Shown here: piece after piece, positions 61,375-64,000 of the stretch
Layout of the letters: each line of letters starts with the position of its first letter
Position numbering within the stretch: position 1 is the first letter of the stretch
NCBI RefSeq assembly: GCF_003807585.1
Contig: NZ_RMBX01000009.1
Coordinates: forward strand, 186,001 to 250,000
DNA length: 64,000 nucleotides
DNA from: Chitinophaga barathri
GTDB lineage: Bacteria; Bacteroidota; Bacteroidia; Chitinophagales; Chitinophagaceae
Reading direction: 5' to 3'
Made by a program: the position numbers and the translations under genes
The notes under the pieces: model-generated
Told to the model about the DNA's origin: nothing
Databases searched by the model: none
The model's input: the letters and a program-made list of their open reading frames with translations, nothing else

Positions 61375-61427
61375 CAAGTCCACCTATTCTGTACCTTCCC
61401 TGTAACGATCCTATATCCATCCCATAG
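61375..61427. repeat. dispersed intergenic motif, copy 2
   Basis: Shares CAAGTCCACCT (61375-61385) and a 22-mer (61406-61427) with 818-881. It lies in the 340-nt gap 61102-61441 between converging genes. No other feature is seen in this gap; a 79-codon open frame there has no protein-like character. Confidence 0.5.
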
Positions 61428-61441
61428 CTGCCCGCTATGTA

Positions 61442-63037
61442 TCATGGCTTTCCCAGGCGGTAGATCACCGGCGGCATTACAACACCGAGTCTTCCTAACC
61501 TGGACCGCTCACCTGCCCGCATGAGGTAAATATTGTTCTGCCCGTCCATGCCGAGGAACTTGCAATTGCCGATAAAATCGGTGTTATTGTAGTATTGGCA
61601 GAAATTCACATACCTGGCCTGCCCGGAGAGGTGGTATTGCACATCGAACAACGTATGGCCTCCCGGCAGATTGTCTCCCACAAACCCCTTCTCTATCCCC
61701 GCAAAGGTGTATACGCTCGTGTTTTCAGGGTTAATGGCCCCGATGCTCGGCTGACTGCTGGACAGCGGGTTACACAGCAGCTGCCCGCCCGGCAATGCCA
61801 GGAATGACCCGCCTCCCAGGTTCAGCGGTCCCAGGTTATTGGGAAACCGCCAGTCCGGGTTCTCCTCGAACGATACAAAGTTCCAGTTCGCATAAGACAG
61901 CGGCACAACAGCCAGCGGCTCCATGGCATCCAGGTCAAACTTCGTCAGGCCGGCCTGGGTGATGAAGAAGGCCGTTGAGCCATCCGGCGTATAGTATGCA
62001 TTGTCCTCTTCATCCGCAATCTTGGCAATACGGCCGTTCTGTTCCAGCCGGGCGGCATATACTCCCTGGTTGGAAAAAAGCAACCGCTGCTGTGCGTCCA
62101 CAAAAAGATCCCCGGCGATCAGCTGGGTATTTTCTATCGGGCCATTGTCCAAAAAGTCCTCGGGGAAGAAAAACGTGGCAAACCCATCCAGCTTATACCA
62201 GGTACGGTTGATAACCTCGAAGTGGTCCAGGTCCGGCGTTGTCTTCAATAATAACCAGGCGCCTGTAAAATCTTCATGCCCGGTCATATCTGTATAAACA
62301 GACAGGTACATGGTGCTGTTGTCCGCACTCACCGCCATCCCGGAAAAAGCGTAGCCTATACTGGCGAACGGGCCCGGCAGGAATTCCTTCACATGCACCT
62401 CCTGCCCGTCTATCAGCAGGGCATCTCCCGTCTTCAGCAGGGTCTGCACCTGCCCGTTTTCGATCCGGTAAATATCCATCGCCGATTGCAGGTAGATCAC
62501 GCCGTCCGCGGTAACGGAACGGCCGGGAAAATAATCATTTCCTTCCCCTGCATTAAACGTATAGGCATTAGCGTACCGTGTTGTAAAATCCGTAATGTTC
62601 CCGCCAAAAATTTCCTCCATCACCAGTGTGGTATCCGGCCTGGAACCATCAAATACCGGTTTGGCAAGCACATTCACGTACAGCACCTGTACGTGTTCAC
62701 CCAAACGGATCTCCAGCGGCTGGCGGCCCTCCCCCATTTCCGCGGTCACCTCGAAACGCAGCGCTTCAACGGTGTATGGAACATCCGGGGTGTTTTCCGG
62801 CGCCACCTGTTTATAGACGGCCGGCACCCCGCCGAGGCTCACGGTGGGCGATGCGCTCAGATGGATCCTGCCCACAATGGTCAGCGAGTCGCCCACCAGT
62901 ACGGTAGCGGGAGCCGCCACCGCGCTGAGCCCTTCGGTCATCAGATCCAGCCGGTCGCTCACCTTCCGGCAACCGGCGGCAAATGATAAAAGTAGCAGGA
63001 AGCACAGGGATAAACGGTATGTAGCGATTGTTTTCAT
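61442..63037 (-). CDS. IPT/TIG-domain lipoprotein, TonB-receptor partner
   Basis: A 531-residue lipoprotein with lipobox SFAAGC (Cys22). Residues 40-135 form an IPT/TIG-type Ig domain (APATVLVGDSLTIVGRIHLS, LEIRLGEHVQVLYVNVL). The remainder is a propeller-like beta region (DVFVDAQQRLLFSNQGVY-type repeats, NNIYLMRAGERSRLGRLG). It is comparable in size and plan to the lipoprotein at 8938-10485. It lies 16 nt after the DUF4397 gene and is the last gene of its operon. Confidence 0.68.
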   Translation of the reverse strand: MKTIATYRLSLCFLLLLSFAAGCRKVSDRLDLMTEGLSAVAAPATVLVGDSLTIVGRIHLSASPTVSLGGVPAVYKQVAPENTPDVPYTVEALRFEVTAEMGEGRQPLEIRLGEHVQVLYVNVLAKPVFDGSRPDTTLVMEEIFGGNITDFTTRYANAYTFNAGEGNDYFPGRSVTADGVIYLQSAMDIYRIENGQVQTLLKTGDALLIDGQEVHVKEFLPGPFASIGYAFSGMAVSADNSTMYLSVYTDMTGHEDFTGAWLLLKTTPDLDHFEVINRTWYKLDGFATFFFPEDFLDNGPIENTQLIAGDLFVDAQQRLLFSNQGVYAARLEQNGRIAKIADEEDNAYYTPDGSTAFFITQAGLTKFDLDAMEPLAVVPLSYANWNFVSFEENPDWRFPNNLGPLNLGGGSFLALPGGQLLCNPLSSSQPSIGAINPENTSVYTFAGIEKGFVGDNLPGGHTLFDVQYHLSGQARYVNFCQYYNNTDFIGNCKFLGMDGQNNIYLMRAGERSRLGRLGVVMPPVIYRLGKP

Positions 63038-63053
63038 GTTGATGAAAATGAGA

Positions 63054-63902
63054 TTAGTTGTATTTAAGTCTTCTTACTTTAAAATCAGGGCTGATGGTCA
63101 CGGTTTCTCCCGTCGCGGGATCTTCGTAGCTGGCCCCGTTGTAATACCCGTAAATGATGATATGCCCCGTCTCTCCAGGTTTGATACTGAGATTAGCCCT
63201 GCCCAGTATATCCGTTCCCGTGGAGCGGACCTGCAGACGCAATAACGTGTCCGCCTGGTTTTCCGGGATGTCCCAGCTGATAAAGGCCGTAGTGTTCCGG
63301 TATTGCAGGGCGCCGGGCATATCCAGCTGCTGCCCGTTCACCCATAGTTCCACAGGGCCCGCGTCCGGGCTCAGATGCGTTACGCGGATACGGGCTTCCC
63401 GCGCCGCGGCACGGCTTTCGTCCACGAGGAAAAGGGTTTGATAAACGCCCAGGCTATCCGCCAGGAACAGGCAGCTTCTCGCGCCGGTACGGGTTTCAAT
63501 CTCCGTTTCGGTTAGCAGGCTATGCAATGAATCCGGGCTGTGGAAACCAACCGAATGCCGGCCCGGGCTAACGGACAGGAAAGACATCCAGGGGAATGAA
63601 CGGTCGAAGGTACCGTTGACGGTGGCAACCGGGAACATTACCTGTCCCCATTCGCCCAAGGTGATGTAGTCGAACCGGATGTCCGCCTCATCTTCCCGCA
63701 CACTGCTGCCATCCAGGGAAAGCGGGGCGCTTCCATATACTGTTCTCATCGCGTTTTCCAGGTGCTGCGAGGTATTGTAGAAAGACAGCCTGCTGTCTTC
63801 CGGCTGCAAAATTTCGGGGGTCTTTTCGCAGGCGGTGAACAGGAGTATGCCGAATGCCAGGAATTTCCCGCGTATATATTTTTTGCTGTTTGTTTTTTTC
63901 AT
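63054..63902 (-). CDS. DUF4397-domain lipoprotein
   Basis: A 282-residue lipoprotein: signal with lipobox ILLFTAC (Cys25), then two DUF4397 Ig-like modules (SRLSFYNTSQHLENAMRTVY and RIRVTHLSPDAGPVELWVNG, the latter with the conserved HLSPDAG). The C-terminal GHIIIYGYYNG strand is typical. It sits 10 nt after a TonB receptor gene, as the second gene of a locus paralogous in type to 8141-13812. Function not established; likely a ligand-binding partner of the receptor. Confidence 0.84.
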   Translation of the reverse strand: MKKTNSKKYIRGKFLAFGILLFTACEKTPEILQPEDSRLSFYNTSQHLENAMRTVYGSAPLSLDGSSVREDEADIRFDYITLGEWGQVMFPVATVNGTFDRSFPWMSFLSVSPGRHSVGFHSPDSLHSLLTETEIETRTGARSCLFLADSLGVYQTLFLVDESRAAAREARIRVTHLSPDAGPVELWVNGQQLDMPGALQYRNTTAFISWDIPENQADTLLRLQVRSTGTDILGRANLSIKPGETGHIIIYGYYNGASYEDPATGETVTISPDFKVRRLKYN

Positions 63903-63912
63903 GGTCCGGTGC

Positions 63913-64000
63913 TTAAAATGCGTAGGTAAATGTGATGTTGTAATAGCGGCCGGGATTATACCGCATCATATCGTTATCGCCCTCATAAGCCGGGTAAACT
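63913..64000 (-). CDS. TonB-dependent receptor, C-terminus only (5' part outside window)
   Basis: The minus-strand frame reaching the window edge encodes a C-terminal barrel strand ending MRYNPGRYYNITFTYAF. The preceding residues EGDND and the RYNPGRY motif match the end of the receptor at 10510 (EGDNISQRYNPGRYFLLS). The terminal Phe is the usual outer-membrane protein sorting signal. The rest of the gene lies beyond 64000. It is first of the three genes of the second SusD-less receptor locus. Confidence 0.85.
   Translation of the reverse strand, partial: VYPAYEGDNDMMRYNPGRYYNITFTYAF

Overview
The window comes from a Bacteroidota genome, most likely Chitinophagaceae and Chitinophaga-like. 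The evidence is two SusC/SusD pairs, ECF sigma/FecR anti-sigma cassettes, many Cys-lipoproteins, an N-terminal STN domain on two of the TonB receptors, and promoters of the TTTG-N19-TAnnTTTG type instead of TTGACA/TATAAT. There are no rRNA genes, intact insertion sequences, CRISPR arrays or phage modules.

Layout. 1-4.3 kb: the 3' part of a DeoR regulator, a YjbR-like protein, an MBL-fold hydrolase and a gingipain-like (C25/clan CD) protease homologue without an export signal. 4.4-4.7 kb: an orphan terminator hairpin and a tRNA-Leu(CAG) with a textbook Bacteroidota promoter. 4.9-8.0 kb: a two-gene unit encoding a predicted outer-membrane protein and a large exported alpha/beta hydrolase. 8.1-15.7 kb (minus strand): ECF sigma, FecR, TonB receptor, beta-rich lipoprotein, DUF4397 lipoprotein; there is no SusD. 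15.9-26.5 kb (minus strand): ECF sigma, FecR, SusC, SusD, DUF4843, PKD-like lipoprotein, TlpA-type thioredoxin. 26.8-43.6 kb: a carbohydrate-utilisation locus with GH43, two large unassigned exported glycosidase-like proteins, a 46-residue exported peptide ORF, SusD, SusC, an AraC regulator, and a catabolic operon (aldo/keto reductase, enolase-superfamily protein, sodium/sugar symporter, lipoprotein mutarotase). The catabolic set suggests a 6-deoxyhexose such as fucose or rhamnose.

43.8-45.2 kb is a gene graveyard: a GldG-like C-terminal remnant and a SusC remnant flank an intact small secreted chitin-binding (CBM5/12) protein. 45.3-48.3 kb: a DHA2 efflux pump divergent from an AraC regulator, then VOC and DUF1569 proteins. 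48.6-51.3 kb: an exported beta-propeller/HEAT/cytochrome c protein. 51.6-56.1 kb: a response regulator and a 1334-residue CheB-CheR-PAS-GAF-histidine kinase fusion. 56-61 kb: a lipoprotein, a TlpA-type protein, a 2OG-Fe(II) oxygenase, a double SRPBCC protein behind a perfect 16-bp palindrome, and a small-family protein of unknown function. 61.4-64 kb (minus strand): a second TonB receptor/DUF4397/beta-rich lipoprotein set, paralogous in type to the one at 8-15 kb but with the two lipoprotein genes swapped.

Two inverted copies of a roughly 158-bp palindromic element (48.4 and 59.8 kb, plus a fragment) and a shorter shared intergenic motif (0.82 and 61.4 kb) are the dispersed repeats. The strongest candidates for an undescribed system are the SusD-less TonB receptor/DUF4397 loci, the outer-membrane protein/hydrolase pair at 4.9-8.0 kb, and the small peptide ORF inside the glycan locus.
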